Positions 18,328 to 26,998 are shown, counted from the stretch's first letter. The stretch is DNA of 64,000 nucleotides from Actinoallomurus liliacearum (GCF_039542035.1 NZ_BAABHJ010000028.1:1-64000), one strand, 5' to 3'. Numbers and translations are program-made. The notes: generated by a model from the sequence alone, not told the origin.

Positions 18328-20418
18328 GTGCCGCCGACGCCCACGCCGGCGCGCCGCGCGCAGCCGTCCTCCTTCGGCGGTCGGTCTCCCGTGCGTAGGC
18401 ACCGGCCGTACGCCGCGGCGGCACTCGTCGGCCTCACCAGCCTCGCCGCCCTCCTGATCGCGCTGGTCGCCGGCGGCGCGGTCCGCGAGAAGGTGATCAG
18501 TGGGCTCGCGGACGCCGGCGCGCTGACCCGGTGGGGTCTGCCGGTCGCCCGGCTGGCCATGGACCTCGGGGGCGCGCTGACCGTCGGGACCCTGCTGTGC
18601 GCCGTCGCCCTGCTGCCCTCGGCCAAGGGCGTCATGGACCCCCAGGCCGTGCGGTACGTGCGGGCGACGTCCTGGATCGCCGCGGTCTGGGCGGCCGGCG
18701 CGGCCGCCACGCTGATCTTCACCGTCTCCGACATCCTGGGCGAGCCGGTCGGCACGGTCGCCGGCGGCAACGAACTGTCCAGCTACGTCGGGCAGCTCCC
18801 GCAGGGCACCGCGCTGATGATCGTCGTCCTGCTGGCCGCGATGATCGCCCTGCTGACCCGGACCGCGGCCACGCTGGGCAGCGCGGCGGGCCTGCTCGTC
18901 GTCGCCCTCGCCGCCCTGCTGCCGCCGCCGCTCACCGGCCACTCGGCGACCTCGCCCAACCACGAGCTGGCGATCAGCGGGCTGGCCATGCACGTCGTCG
19001 CGCTCGCGCCCTGGGTCGGCGGCCTGCTGGTCCTCACCTGGCACGCCGTCCACGACGGCGACCATCTCGGCGTGGCCGCCCACCGGTTCAGCCGGATGGC
19101 GCTGTGGTGCTTCGTCGCCGTCGGCGTCAGCGGTGTCGCGAACGCCATCTCCCGGCTGCCCACCCCCGCCCAGCTGTTCACCAGCGACTACGGCCGGCTG
19201 GTCCTCGCCAAGGTGGTGCTGTTCGTCCTCCTCGGGGCCGCCGGATGGCTCCACCGCGAACGCACGCTGCCCGCCGTCATGGCGCACAACCCCAAGGGGT
19301 ACACGCGGCCGCCGGTCGGCCGTCCGCCGTGGCCGCTGGTGCGGCTCCTCGCCGCCGAGGCCTTCGTGATGGCCGCCACGATGGGCGTCGCCGTCGCGCT
19401 CGCCCGGACCGCTCCGCCCGCGCCGTCCGCCGAAGAGTCGCCGATCCGCAGCCTGCTCGGCTTCGACATGCCGCCGCCGGTCACCATCGGCCGGCTGGCG
19501 ACCATGTGGCGGCCGGACCTGTTCTTCGGCGTCCTCGTCATCGTGCTGGGCGGCCTGTACCTCGCCGGCGTCTCCCGGCTGCGCCGGCGCGGCGACCGGT
19601 GGCCCGTGAGCCGGACCGTCTCCTGGTTCGTCGGCCTGATCACCGTGGTCGCGGTGACGATGACCGGCGCCGCGACCTACGCGCCGGTGCTGTTCAGCGT
19701 GCACATGGTGCAGCACATGACGCTGTCCATGCTCACCCCGATCTTCCTCGTGCTCGGCGCCCCGGTGACGCTGGCGCTGCGCGCGCTGAAGCCGGCCGCC
19801 ATCCGGGGCGACCGCGGCCCGCGCGAGTGGCTGGCGGCGATGCTGAAGAGCCGGGCGGCCAAGTTCATCGGCCATCCGGCCGTCGCCACGGTCATCTTCA
19901 TGGGCAGCACGTACGCGCTGTACTTCACCCCGCTGTTCGGCTACCTCATGCGCGCCCACGTCGGCCACCTGGCGATGCTCGTGCACTTCATGGCGGCCGG
20001 CACCCTGTTCTTCTGGGTGCTGATCGGGGTCGATCCGACGCCGCGCCGGCTGCCGTACATCGCTCGAATCCTCCTGCTGTTCGTCACCATGCCGTTCCAC
20101 GCCTTCTTCGGCATCGCGCTGATGGAGCTCGGGCAGCCGATCGCCGAGGGCTGGTACAACTCGCTGCACCGGTCGTGGGGGCCGTCGATCCTCGTCGACC
20201 AGCAGACCGGCGGGGGGATCGCGTGGGCGTTCGGGGAGATCCCGACGTTCATCGTCCTGCTCGCGATCGTGTTCCAGTGGTTCATGGCGGATCAGCGCGT
20301 GGCGCGCCGCGAGGAGCGCCGCGCGGACCGGGCGGCGGCGCGCAAGGAGAACGACGAGCTGGCCGACTACAACGCCTACCTGGCGTCCCTGGACAAGCGG
20401 GCGCACAGCCAGGAGTGA
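18328..20418 (+). CDS. CopD-CtaG fusion: copper import and cytochrome oxidase assembly
   Basis: A polytopic membrane protein of up to 696 residues. The N-terminal half (about 25-380) is a CopD-like copper-resistance domain with G-H-S-A and H-V-V-A-L-A-P-W-V-G-G-L segments. The C-terminal half (about 400-670) is a caa3-type CtaG domain, with the histidine-rich H-M-V-Q-H-M-T-L-S-M and M-P-F-H-A-F-F-G. Together they are thought to bring copper to cytochrome oxidase, and this fusion is known in actinobacteria. GTG 18328 gives the longest form; GTG 18391, just before the first helix, is equally plausible and would start with a cleaner membrane N-terminus. A charged cytoplasmic tail ends the protein. 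Confidence 0.9.
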   Translation: MPPTPTPARRAQPSSFGGRSPVRRHRPYAAAALVGLTSLAALLIALVAGGAVREKVISGLADAGALTRWGLPVARLAMDLGGALTVGTLLCAVALLPSAKGVMDPQAVRYVRATSWIAAVWAAGAAATLIFTVSDILGEPVGTVAGGNELSSYVGQLPQGTALMIVVLLAAMIALLTRTAATLGSAAGLLVVALAALLPPPLTGHSATSPNHELAISGLAMHVVALAPWVGGLLVLTWHAVHDGDHLGVAAHRFSRMALWCFVAVGVSGVANAISRLPTPAQLFTSDYGRLVLAKVVLFVLLGAAGWLHRERTLPAVMAHNPKGYTRPPVGRPPWPLVRLLAAEAFVMAATMGVAVALARTAPPAPSAEESPIRSLLGFDMPPPVTIGRLATMWRPDLFFGVLVIVLGGLYLAGVSRLRRRGDRWPVSRTVSWFVGLITVVAVTMTGAATYAPVLFSVHMVQHMTLSMLTPIFLVLGAPVTLALRALKPAAIRGDRGPREWLAAMLKSRAAKFIGHPAVATVIFMGSTYALYFTPLFGYLMRAHVGHLAMLVHFMAAGTLFFWVLIGVDPTPRRLPYIARILLLFVTMPFHAFFGIALMELGQPIAEGWYNSLHRSWGPSILVDQQTGGGIAWAFGEIPTFIVLLAIVFQWFMADQRVARREERRADRAAARKENDELADYNAYLASLDKRAHSQE

Positions 20419-20423
20419 CGGGT

Positions 20424-20439
20424 TCGGCGGTTTCGCCGA
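20424..20439 (+). terminator. Short stem-loop after copD-ctaG
   Basis: TCGGCG (20424-20429) pairs with CGCCGA (20434-20439) across a GTTT loop, starting six bases after the stop codon. It is short but well placed to end or attenuate the transcript before the next gene at 20489. Confidence 0.45.
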
Positions 20440-20488
20440 GCGCGGAGACCCCTATGCCCGACGCCGTCGTGAGGGAAGGCTGACCCTC

Positions 20489-21451
20489 ATGGGTGACTTC
20501 CGGTTCTCCTTCGTCCTTCTCGGCACGTCGTCGCACGCGGAGCTCGTCGAGCGCTGCCAGGAGGCCGAGCGCCTCGGCTACGACACCGTCTTCGCCGCCG
20601 ACCACCTCGGGGTGCCCGCGCCCTTCCCGACGCTCGTCGCGGCGGCCGCGGCGACCCGGCGGCTCCGGGTCGGCACCCTCGTGCTGAACGCCCCCTTCTG
20701 GAACCCGGCGCTGCTCGCCCGGGAGGTGGCCACCACCGACCTCCTCACCGACGGCCGGCTGGAGGTCGGGCTCGGCGCGGGGTACGTCAAGTGGGAGTTC
20801 GACGAGGCCGGCATCGCGTGGGAGCCGTTCGGCGCCCGCGCCGACCGTCTCGAGGCGACCGTCGACGAGCTGACCCGGCTGTTCGCCGCGGGCGGCTACG
20901 AGCGGCAGGCCGCGCTGCGCGAGTCCTACGGGTTGCCGGTGCTCGCGCCGGTGCAGCGGCGGGGCTTCGCCGGATCCGGGCCGCCGCTGCTGATCGGCGG
21001 CATGGGGGACCGGACCCTGCGGATCGCGGCCGAACGCGCCGACATCGTCGGGATCGCCGGGACGCTGCAGGTCAAGGGGCGGCCGCCGGGCACCTTGCGC
21101 CTCGCGACGGCGGCCGAGACGGACGAGCGCGTGCGGTACGCCCGCGAGTGCGCCGGTGCGCGGGCCGACCGGATCGAGTGGCAGACCCTGGTGCAGATGG
21201 TGCGCCGGACCGACGACCGCCGGGCCGTGGCCGAGGAGCTCAGCACCCGGTACGACGGGGCGTTGAGCGCCGAGGAGGTCCTCGACACGCCGTTCGTTCT
21301 GATCGGCACCGTCGAGGAGATGGCCGAGCGGATCCTGCGCGACCGCGAGCGGTACGGCTTCACCTACTACACGGTGCACGCGCCGTTCATCGAGGAGTTC
21401 GCCCCCGTCATCGAGCGCGTACGGGCGCTCACGCGCGGTCGGCACGGTTAG
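20489..21451 (+). CDS. LLM-class F420-dependent oxidoreductase
   Basis: A 320-residue TIM-barrel enzyme of the luciferase-like monooxygenase superfamily. The N-terminal F-R-F-S-F-V-L-L, the G-Y-D-T-V-F-A-A-D-H-L segment, and L-L-T-D-G-R-L-E-V-G-L-G-A-G-Y place it in the actinobacterial group that uses reduced coenzyme F420. The substrate is unknown. An F420:NADP reductase gene lies about 7 kb further on, consistent with F420 being made by this organism. It starts with ATG 20489 after a weak GGAAGG; the next gene begins 30 bases after its stop. Confidence 0.85.
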   Translation: MGDFRFSFVLLGTSSHAELVERCQEAERLGYDTVFAADHLGVPAPFPTLVAAAAATRRLRVGTLVLNAPFWNPALLAREVATTDLLTDGRLEVGLGAGYVKWEFDEAGIAWEPFGARADRLEATVDELTRLFAAGGYERQAALRESYGLPVLAPVQRRGFAGSGPPLLIGGMGDRTLRIAAERADIVGIAGTLQVKGRPPGTLRLATAAETDERVRYARECAGARADRIEWQTLVQMVRRTDDRRAVAEELSTRYDGALSAEEVLDTPFVLIGTVEEMAERILRDRERYGFTYYTVHAPFIEEFAPVIERVRALTRGRHG

Positions 21452-21480
21452 CCGGCCCGGCGGCGGGAACGTCCGTTCCT

Positions 21481-22059
21481 GTGTCCCGCACGATGATCAC
21501 CGGGCTGCTGCTGGCCGCCGCGCTGCCGATGGCCGCCGGCTGCGCCGAGACACACGCCCGGCCGACCGCCGACCTGAGCGTCGGGACGCCGGCCGCCTCC
21601 GCTCGGGCGCGGGCGTCAGCGGTCGGATCGGCGCCCGGATCGCTGGGCGTGCCCCTTCCGTCGGACACCGACCAGAGCTTCTCGCTGCCCATGCGGGTCA
21701 TCCGCAACGGCGGCGGCACCCTCGTCTTCGTCCCGATCCGGGTCAACGGCATGGGGCCGTACGAGTTCGTCCTGGACACCGGGTCGTCGAACTCCTCCGT
21801 CGACCGCAGCCTCGTCCGGCGCCTGGCGCTGCCGCGCACCGGGCAGGAGCACCGTGTCCAGGGCGTCACGGGCAGCGGGATGGTCCCGATCGTCAAGGTG
21901 CGGAGCTGGACGCTCGGCGGTGTTCCGCTCCGGGCGACGTCGCTGGCGGTGGTCGACCTGAACATGGGCGTGGCCGGGCTGCTCGGCTCGGACGAACTCC
22001 GCCACTTCAGCAGCGTCACCCTCGACTTCAGCCGCGACCGCATCAACTTCCGGAAATAG
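21481..22059 (+). CDS. Retropepsin-like aspartic protease lipoprotein
   Basis: A 192-residue predicted lipoprotein. The signal peptide ends in A-A-G-C, giving lipidated Cys21. After a linker rich in Ala, Ser and Arg comes a single aspartyl-protease-like domain with the active-site motif F-V-L-D-T-G-S-S-N-S-S-V at residues 97-108 (Asp99). The second family mark is G-L-L-G-S-D-E-L-R near the end. Single-domain enzymes of this type would need to dimerise. GTG 21481 is used; an ATG four codons later is an alternative. Its target outside the membrane is unknown, and proteolysis has not been inferred from anything but the motif. Confidence 0.8.
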   Translation: MSRTMITGLLLAAALPMAAGCAETHARPTADLSVGTPAASARARASAVGSAPGSLGVPLPSDTDQSFSLPMRVIRNGGGTLVFVPIRVNGMGPYEFVLDTGSSNSSVDRSLVRRLALPRTGQEHRVQGVTGSGMVPIVKVRSWTLGGVPLRATSLAVVDLNMGVAGLLGSDELRHFSSVTLDFSRDRINFRK

Positions 22060-22064
22060 GTGGT

Positions 22065-22077
22065 GGCCGTTACGGCC
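22065..22077. terminator. Small stem-loop in the convergent gap
   Basis: GGCCG and CGGCC (22065-22069, 22073-22077) flank a three-base loop between the convergent lipoprotein and HtrA-like genes. The stem is short, so this is a tentative bidirectional terminator. Confidence 0.4.
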
Positions 22078-22102
22078 GGCCGGGCGGCGTCTCGGGGTTC
22101 GG

Positions 22103-23149
22103 CTAGCCGGGCAGCTGGCCGAGCGCGATATTGACGATGGTCTTGCTGCCGTCGGGGTGCTGGACCACCACCGGGACGGTCTGTCCGGGTTTGAGGCCGG
22201 CGAGGACGTCGGACAGGTCGGAGGTGCTCGGCGTCTTGGTGCGGTTGACCGACACGATGATGTCGTTGGGCCGGATCCCGGCCCTGTCGGCGGGACCGTC
22301 CCTCGTCACCGACACCACGCCGACGCCGACGACGTTGCCCGACAGGTCGGCGACGTCCCGGACCGTGATGCCGAGCGCGGCCCGGCCGGAGTTGGTCACC
22401 CGGCCCGATCTGATCAACTGGTCGGCGATCAACTTCACCGTGTTGCTCGGGATCGCGAACCCGATCCCCGCGGCCGCGCCGCCGATCTGCGGGTCGGAGG
22501 CGGCCAGCGCCGGGATGCCGATGACCTCGTTCTCCAGCGTCACGAGCGCGCCGCCGCTGTTGCCCGGGTTGATCGGCGCGCTGGTCTGTACGGCGCCCGA
22601 GATGGTCGCGCCGGGGAACGCGCCCTCGCGCGGAGAGGAGACCGTGCGGCCCACCGCGGAGATGATGCCGCTGGTCACGCTGCCCGACAGGCCGAGCGGG
22701 TTGCCCATCGCCAGCACGATCTCGCCCACCGACAGGCGGCTGGAGTCGCCGAACCGCGCGGGCCGCAGCGACGACGCGTCGTTCACCCGGACGACGGCCA
22801 GGTCGTCCGGGGAGTACTGGCCGATGAGCGTCGCGGGGAGCGCCTTCTTGCCGGTCGCGGTGGTCACCCGCAACCGGTTGGCCCCGGCGACGACGTGCGA
22901 GTTGGTGACGATGTCACCCTTGTTGTCGTAGATGACCCCGGACCCGAGCCCGGTGTCGGTGTCGATCTGCACGACGGAGGGGAGCACCGCCTTGACGACC
23001 CGCTCGTAGTCCTGCTCGAGCCGCAGCCCGCCGCCCTGGCCCGGCGGCGCGGGCGCCGTCGTGGCCGTGTTCGTGTTCTTCGCGTCGCCGCCCCCGCACC
23101 CGGCGATCAGGACGAGCGCAGTGATCATGGTGACGCCACATCGCGTCAT
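22103..23149 (-). CDS. HtrA/DegP-like serine protease lipoprotein with PDZ domain
   Basis: A 348-residue cell-envelope protease. The signal peptide ends I-A-G-C-G, so Cys18 is probably lipidated. The trypsin-like domain spans about 45-235 with the complete catalytic triad: His85 (T-N-S-H-V-V), Asp116 (D-D-L-A-V-V) and Ser198 (G-N-S-G-G-A-L). One PDZ domain follows at about 250-340 with the carboxylate-binding L-G-I-T-V-like loop and A-G-I-R-P-N-D-I-I. It should degrade or chaperone misfolded secreted proteins. ATG 23149 is preferred because it directly precedes the signal peptide; the longer frame adds 50 low-complexity residues. Confidence 0.92.
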   Translation of the reverse strand: MTRCGVTMITALVLIAGCGGGDAKNTNTATTAPAPPGQGGGLRLEQDYERVVKAVLPSVVQIDTDTGLGSGVIYDNKGDIVTNSHVVAGANRLRVTTATGKKALPATLIGQYSPDDLAVVRVNDASSLRPARFGDSSRLSVGEIVLAMGNPLGLSGSVTSGIISAVGRTVSSPREGAFPGATISGAVQTSAPINPGNSGGALVTLENEVIGIPALAASDPQIGGAAAGIGFAIPSNTVKLIADQLIRSGRVTNSGRAALGITVRDVADLSGNVVGVGVVSVTRDGPADRAGIRPNDIIVSVNRTKTPSTSDLSDVLAGLKPGQTVPVVVQHPDGSKTIVNIALGQLPG

Positions 23150-23240
23150 GTGTCCCACATCACTGCTCTTCCCAGCAGGTCGGCCGGGTAAAGCGCCACG
23201 GCCTGCCGGGTACGGGCAAGTACCGCCGGGTCGGCGTCGA

Positions 23241-23981
23241 TCAGCCGCCGTGGTACTCGAGCCAGTGCGCGGCGAAGGACCCGGCGGACGAGCGGACACC
23301 GAGGACCACGATGCCGAGCGTGAGCAGCGGCGTGACCACCCACTTCTCCACGGCGCCGTTGGTGTGCCCCACCAGCGGGATCGCGAGCCGCCAGGGGATG
23401 GGCCAGAAGACGGGGCAGCCCTGCGGCGTGATGCTGTCGGTGACGACGTGCGCGAGGCAGCCGAGCCCGACCGCGAACCCGGCCCACCCCAGCGTGAACC
23501 CGTGCCCGCCGATGCCCGGCCCGGCGAAGTGCATCCCGGCCATCAGGAAGGTCAGGCCGCCGGCGATCGCGGCGTTGAGCAGCGCGTCGAAGTGCTCGCG
23601 CTCCGGAACGCGGATCCCGATGCCGCGCAGGCCCAGGCCGATGATCAGGAACAGCATCACCCACCACGCCTGGACGACGTGTTCCGACAGCCAGTCGGCG
23701 CCGAGGGCCATGGCGACGCAGAACAGCAGCGAGTGGGTGGCATGCCGGTGCCCGCCGGACACCGCCGAGATGGCGCGGCACAGGGCGCGGGTGACCGGCC
23801 CGAACGTGTTGGCGATCGTGCCGTCGTGGTGGTCGAGGTCGGGCAGCAGCGCCGCCCCGGCGCAGACGACCGCTCCGGCCGCGATCTGACCGGGGGTCAT
23901 CCGCATCCCGTAGTCGGTCAGGAAGGGGACGGTCCCGAGCCAGGCCGCGGCCCCCGCCAGCGCATGCGTATGGCCCATCAT
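23241..23981 (-). CDS. YdjM/DUF457-like membrane metal-dependent hydrolase
   Basis: A 246-residue integral membrane protein of the family once called LexA-binding metal-dependent hydrolases. Conserved metal-binding marks are H-T-H-A-L-A-G near residue 4, L-L-P-D-L-D-H-H-D at about 45-53, R-H-A-T-H-S-L near 79-85, and L-A-H-V-V-T-D-S-I-T-P-Q-G later. Histidine and aspartate residues lie at helix ends facing one side, fitting a membrane active site. The substrate of the family is not established. It lies downstream of no obvious partner; the HtrA-like gene follows on the same strand 91 bases away. Confidence 0.85.
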   Translation of the reverse strand: MMGHTHALAGAAAWLGTVPFLTDYGMRMTPGQIAAGAVVCAGAALLPDLDHHDGTIANTFGPVTRALCRAISAVSGGHRHATHSLLFCVAMALGADWLSEHVVQAWWVMLFLIIGLGLRGIGIRVPEREHFDALLNAAIAGGLTFLMAGMHFAGPGIGGHGFTLGWAGFAVGLGCLAHVVTDSITPQGCPVFWPIPWRLAIPLVGHTNGAVEKWVVTPLLTLGIVVLGVRSSAGSFAAHWLEYHGG

Positions 23982-24238
23982 GTGAAGATCACCCGCTCTG
24001 TTGCCACGCGCGGAATGTAGCCCGCTTCGAGGAGAACGGACGCGCGACGCGCCGAAGCGGTTCCCGTGATCGACGCGACATCGCCGTGGCCCGCGGGCCC
24101 GTTCCCCGTACCCGGGAGGCGACGTGGGAGGCCGGCGTCTCGACGCGCGCGGCGGTGCGCGCCCGCGCTACACGGTCCGCGGCGTCAGGGCGGCGATGTC
24201 GCGCCCCCGCGGGGAGTCGAGGCGACAGTCCAGGGCGG

Positions 24239-25216
24239 TCAGGAATCCCGGACCGGGATGAGACGCCAGTCGGCCTTCTCCTGGTCGTACGGCGCGTCGA
24301 GACGCTTGGCGACGACGCCCGGCAGGCCCTGCTCGCGAGCCGCGGCCCGTACCGCCTCGCCGTCGTCGAAGCAGGGCGCGGTCTGCCACCGGGGCCCGGC
24401 GAGGCCCAGCCCCTCGAGCAGTTCCCGTCGCCGCCGGTACGGCTCGTCGACGAGCGGGCGGCCGTCGAGGTACAGCAGGTCGAAGACCAGGTAGGTCTCG
24501 CGCCCCTCGAGGTCGGTGACCTCGCCGTCCAGGACGACCCGGTGGGCGGAGAGCGACTCACCGAGGCCGGACGGGGCCTTGGCGGCCCTTCCGTCGCCGT
24601 CGAGGGCGCGCGTCGTACCGCGGTCGGAGAACACGATCGACCGGCGTCCGCCCCACGCGAACTCGAAGCCGTACGCGTCCGCGCGCCGGGGGAGGCGCTC
24701 CCGCCGCTCCGGCCGTACCGGGTCGATCCGCTCGGGCATCGGCGCCGCGTCCGGGTCGACCGGCGGATCCATACGGTGGATCATCCAGTTCTCACCGCCG
24801 GTCGGAAACAGCACGTACCGGCCCGAGACGCGGTTCCCGCGCAGGACCACCTTGACCTCGCGGTCGGTCCACTTCTCCGTCTCGTACGTGCCGCGGTCCC
24901 AGATGGTCACCTGGCCGCCGCCGTACTCGCCCTTCGGGATCTCCCCGGCGAAGGACGCGTACTCCAGCGGATGGTCCTCGGTGTGCACGGCGAGGTGGTT
25001 GGTCCGCGGATCGTCCGGCAGGCCCTTCGGCAGCGCCCAGGAGACGAGCACGCCGTCGCGTTCGAGCCGGAAGTCCCAGTGCAGCCGCCGCGCGTGATGC
25101 TCCTGGACCACGAACGTGTCGTCGTCGCCCCGGGGGAGCGGCCCCTCGTCCGGAACCGGCTCCGGCGTACGGCCCGCGTCGCGCTTCTGGCGGTAAGTCC
25201 CGAGTCTGTCGGCCAC
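24239..25216 (-). CDS. LigD-type 3'-phosphoesterase fused to a degenerate ATP-dependent ligase domain
   Basis: A 325-residue protein. Residues 1-150 match the LigD phosphoesterase that heals 3' ends in bacterial end joining: V-V-Q-E-H-H-A-R-R-L-H-W-D-F-R-L-E (36-52), H-T-E-D-H-P-L-E-Y (78-86) and Y-G-G-G-Q-V-T-I-W-D-R-G (98-109) are intact. Residues 175-325 resemble an ATP-dependent DNA ligase core, with L-D-G-E-V near 229 and V-F-D-L-L-Y-L-D-G-R near 244. But motif I, normally E-x-K-x-D-G, reads E-F-A-W-G-G (185-190), losing the adenylated lysine and aspartate. Motif IV has P-G for E-G, and the OB-fold is absent. Ligase activity is therefore unlikely. GTG 25216 is the start. Confidence 0.85.
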   Translation of the reverse strand: MADRLGTYRQKRDAGRTPEPVPDEGPLPRGDDDTFVVQEHHARRLHWDFRLERDGVLVSWALPKGLPDDPRTNHLAVHTEDHPLEYASFAGEIPKGEYGGGQVTIWDRGTYETEKWTDREVKVVLRGNRVSGRYVLFPTGGENWMIHRMDPPVDPDAAPMPERIDPVRPERRERLPRRADAYGFEFAWGGRRSIVFSDRGTTRALDGDGRAAKAPSGLGESLSAHRVVLDGEVTDLEGRETYLVFDLLYLDGRPLVDEPYRRRRELLEGLGLAGPRWQTAPCFDDGEAVRAAAREQGLPGVVAKRLDAPYDQEKADWRLIPVRDS

Positions 25217-25250
25217 GGCGCGGTACGTACCCGCGAGGAACCGGCCTATC

Positions 25251-26099
25251 TCACGGGAGCGTGAGGATCTCCGTGCCGGTGTCGGTGACGAGGATCGTGT
25301 GCTCGAACTGCGCGGTGCGCTTGCGGTCCTTGGTGACGACCGTCCAGCGGTCCGGCCAGATCTCGTAGTCGATCGTGCCCAGCGTCAGCATCGGCTCGAT
25401 GGTGAACGTCATGCCCGACTCGATGACCGTCGTCGCGTGCGGGTCGTCGTAGTGCGGCACGATCAGCCCGGAGTGGAACGTCGTGCCGATGCCGTGCCCG
25501 GTGAAGTCGCGCACCACGCCGTAGCCGAACCTCTTGGCGTAGGACTCGATGACCCGGCCGATGACGTTGAGCTGCCGGCCCGGGCGGACGGCCTTGATGC
25601 CGCGCATCATCGCCTCGTGGGTGCGCTCCACCAGCAGGCGGGACTCCTCGTCCACCTCGCCCACCAGGAACGTCGCGTCGGTGTCGCCGTGCACGCCGTC
25701 CTTGAACGCGGTGATGTCGATGTTGATGATGTCGCCCTCGCGGACGACCGTGTCGTCGGGGATGCCGTGGCAGATCACCTCGTTCAGCGAGGTGCACAGC
25801 GACTTGGGGAACCCGCGGTAGCCCAGCGTCGAGGGGTACGCGCCGTGGTCGAGCATGAACTCGTGCCCGATCCGGTCGAGCTCGTCCGTCGTCACGCCCG
25901 GCTGGATGCGCTTGCCGACCTCCTCGAGCGCCTGCGCGGCGATCCGGCCCGCCACCCGCATCCTCTCGATGATCTCGGGCGTCTTGACGTCCGGCTCTCC
26001 GGTCCGCGGCACCTTCTTGCCGACGTACTCCGGCCGGGGGATGTCCGACGGCACCTTGCGCATCGGGGAGACGTGACCGGGGCGGAGTTGCGTCGTCAT
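25251..26099 (-). CDS. map: Methionine aminopeptidase, type I
   Basis: A 282-residue cytoplasmic metalloprotease that removes the initiator methionine. All five metal ligands are visible: Asp128 and Asp139 (N-I-D-I-T and G-D-T-D-A-T), His202 (G-H-G-I-G), Glu235 (T-I-E-P-M-L) and Glu266 (F-E-H-T-I). An N-terminal extension of about 40 residues with P-S-D-I-P-R-P-E-Y is typical of the actinobacterial type Ic enzyme, where it binds SH3-like or ribosomal partners. ATG 26099 is clear. The gene is divergent from the 58-residue protein gene at 26158. Confidence 0.95.
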   Translation of the reverse strand: MTTQLRPGHVSPMRKVPSDIPRPEYVGKKVPRTGEPDVKTPEIIERMRVAGRIAAQALEEVGKRIQPGVTTDELDRIGHEFMLDHGAYPSTLGYRGFPKSLCTSLNEVICHGIPDDTVVREGDIINIDITAFKDGVHGDTDATFLVGEVDEESRLLVERTHEAMMRGIKAVRPGRQLNVIGRVIESYAKRFGYGVVRDFTGHGIGTTFHSGLIVPHYDDPHATTVIESGMTFTIEPMLTLGTIDYEIWPDRWTVVTKDRKRTAQFEHTILVTDTGTEILTLP

Positions 26100-26157
26100 G
26101 CTGTTGGAGTGTAGTCAGCAAGCCGGGGCACAGATGACACCATGATCGGAGGTCGCG

Positions 26158-26334
26158 ATGAGTGACGAGGGAAAGTGGTTCTTCTGCCTCAAGCACCAGC
26201 GGGTCGAGCACGGGCCCGGCTGCCCGGACCGGGACCGGATGGGCCCCTACGCCAGTGAGGAGGAGGCGGCCCACGCGTTGCAGCGGGCCGCCGAGCGCAA
26301 CGAGCAGTGGCGGCGCCAGGACGACGACTTCTAG
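26158..26334 (+). CDS. Conserved 58-residue actinobacterial protein
   Basis: A small acidic protein beginning M-S-D-E-G-K-W-F-F-C-L-K-H and continuing with G-C-P-D-R-D-R-M-G-P-Y-A-S-E-E-E-A-A, ending R-R-Q-D-D-D-F. I recognise this W-F-F/Y-C-L-x-H ... R-L/M-G-P-Y pattern from short conserved actinobacterial proteins of unknown role, sometimes loosely annotated as SPOR-like. The cysteine pair (Cys10, Cys23) with nearby histidines could bind a metal, but this is a guess. GGAGG lies five bases before ATG 26158. It is divergent from map and ends five bases before a convergent gene. Confidence 0.85.
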   Translation: MSDEGKWFFCLKHQRVEHGPGCPDRDRMGPYASEEEAAHALQRAAERNEQWRRQDDDF

Positions 26335-26338
26335 GGCG

Positions 26339-26920
26339 TCAGGGGACGGCGGGGCCGCTGATCGTCTCCAGGAGCCGTGCCAGGCGGTCGCGCAGGCCGC
26401 GCCTGGGCGGCGGCTCCCCGGCGGCGGCGCTGACGAGGTGCTGGGCGGCGTCGAACGACACGAGCCGGTCGTCGGCCGGCACCGTCAGCGCCTCGTGCGC
26501 GAGGCCCTCCAGTTCACGGTCGCCGGTGTCCACCGCGAAGATCGTCGCGCCGACGCGGCGGGCGTCGTCCACCCGCTCCAGCAGCGGCGCAGGCGACTCG
26601 TCCTCGGACACGACGATCAGCGTCTCCCCGCGCCGGGCCGCCTCCAGGCGCTCCAGCCCGATCCGCAGGTGCGGCGGGGCGCCCGGCGGCGGCTCCCAGC
26701 GCACCAGCGTGGGCGCCAGCTCGGGCAGGCCGCCGAGCCGGCTCTCGTCGTCCAGGTGCGCGGCCAGGTGCCACGGCTCGTCGTCGGGCGGGCCGAAGAC
26801 CAGCAGGCCGCCCGGCGTCCGGGTGGACGACCGCAACGCCCAGGCGAACTCCCGCGTGCGCTCCGGCCAGCCGGTCGTCGCGAGCAGCTCCCGCAGAGCC
26901 GCCACCTGACTCGCGTCCAT
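26339..26920 (-). CDS. Hypothetical protein with SIS-like segment
   Basis: A 193-residue soluble protein with no signal peptide. The segment E-T-L-I-V-V-S-E-D-E-S-P-A-P-L-L-E-R-V-D-D-A-R-R followed by G-A-T-I-F-A-V-D (about 96-127) resembles the core of sugar isomerase (SIS) domains, which bind phosphosugars. The nearby H-L-R-I-G-L-E-R-L-E-A-A is unremarkable. The similarity is weak and no catalytic residue can be assigned. Its position next to polyphosphate glucokinase, with which it is divergent, makes a sugar-phosphate role attractive but unproven. A unique function is not claimed. Confidence 0.7.
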   Translation of the reverse strand: MDASQVAALRELLATTGWPERTREFAWALRSSTRTPGGLLVFGPPDDEPWHLAAHLDDESRLGGLPELAPTLVRWEPPPGAPPHLRIGLERLEAARRGETLIVVSEDESPAPLLERVDDARRVGATIFAVDTGDRELEGLAHEALTVPADDRLVSFDAAQHLVSAAAGEPPPRRGLRDRLARLLETISGPAVP

Positions 26921-26998
26921 GGTCCTTATCGTGCCGTACGGACCGTGAGATCACGTGCACTTTGTTAGCTACGAAGGATCTCAGGTAGGTATTGCGCC

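Noticed and set aside
17476..20406. 976-codon open frame on the - strand over copD-ctaG
   Set aside because: Mirror of two real genes; composition dominated by Arg, Gly, His and Gln, with no domain and no ribosome site.
24002..24238. Small gene between the membrane hydrolase and the LigD-like gene
   Set aside because: Open frames exist but lack a ribosome-binding site and recognisable product, and are of the same GC-driven type as antisense shadows.
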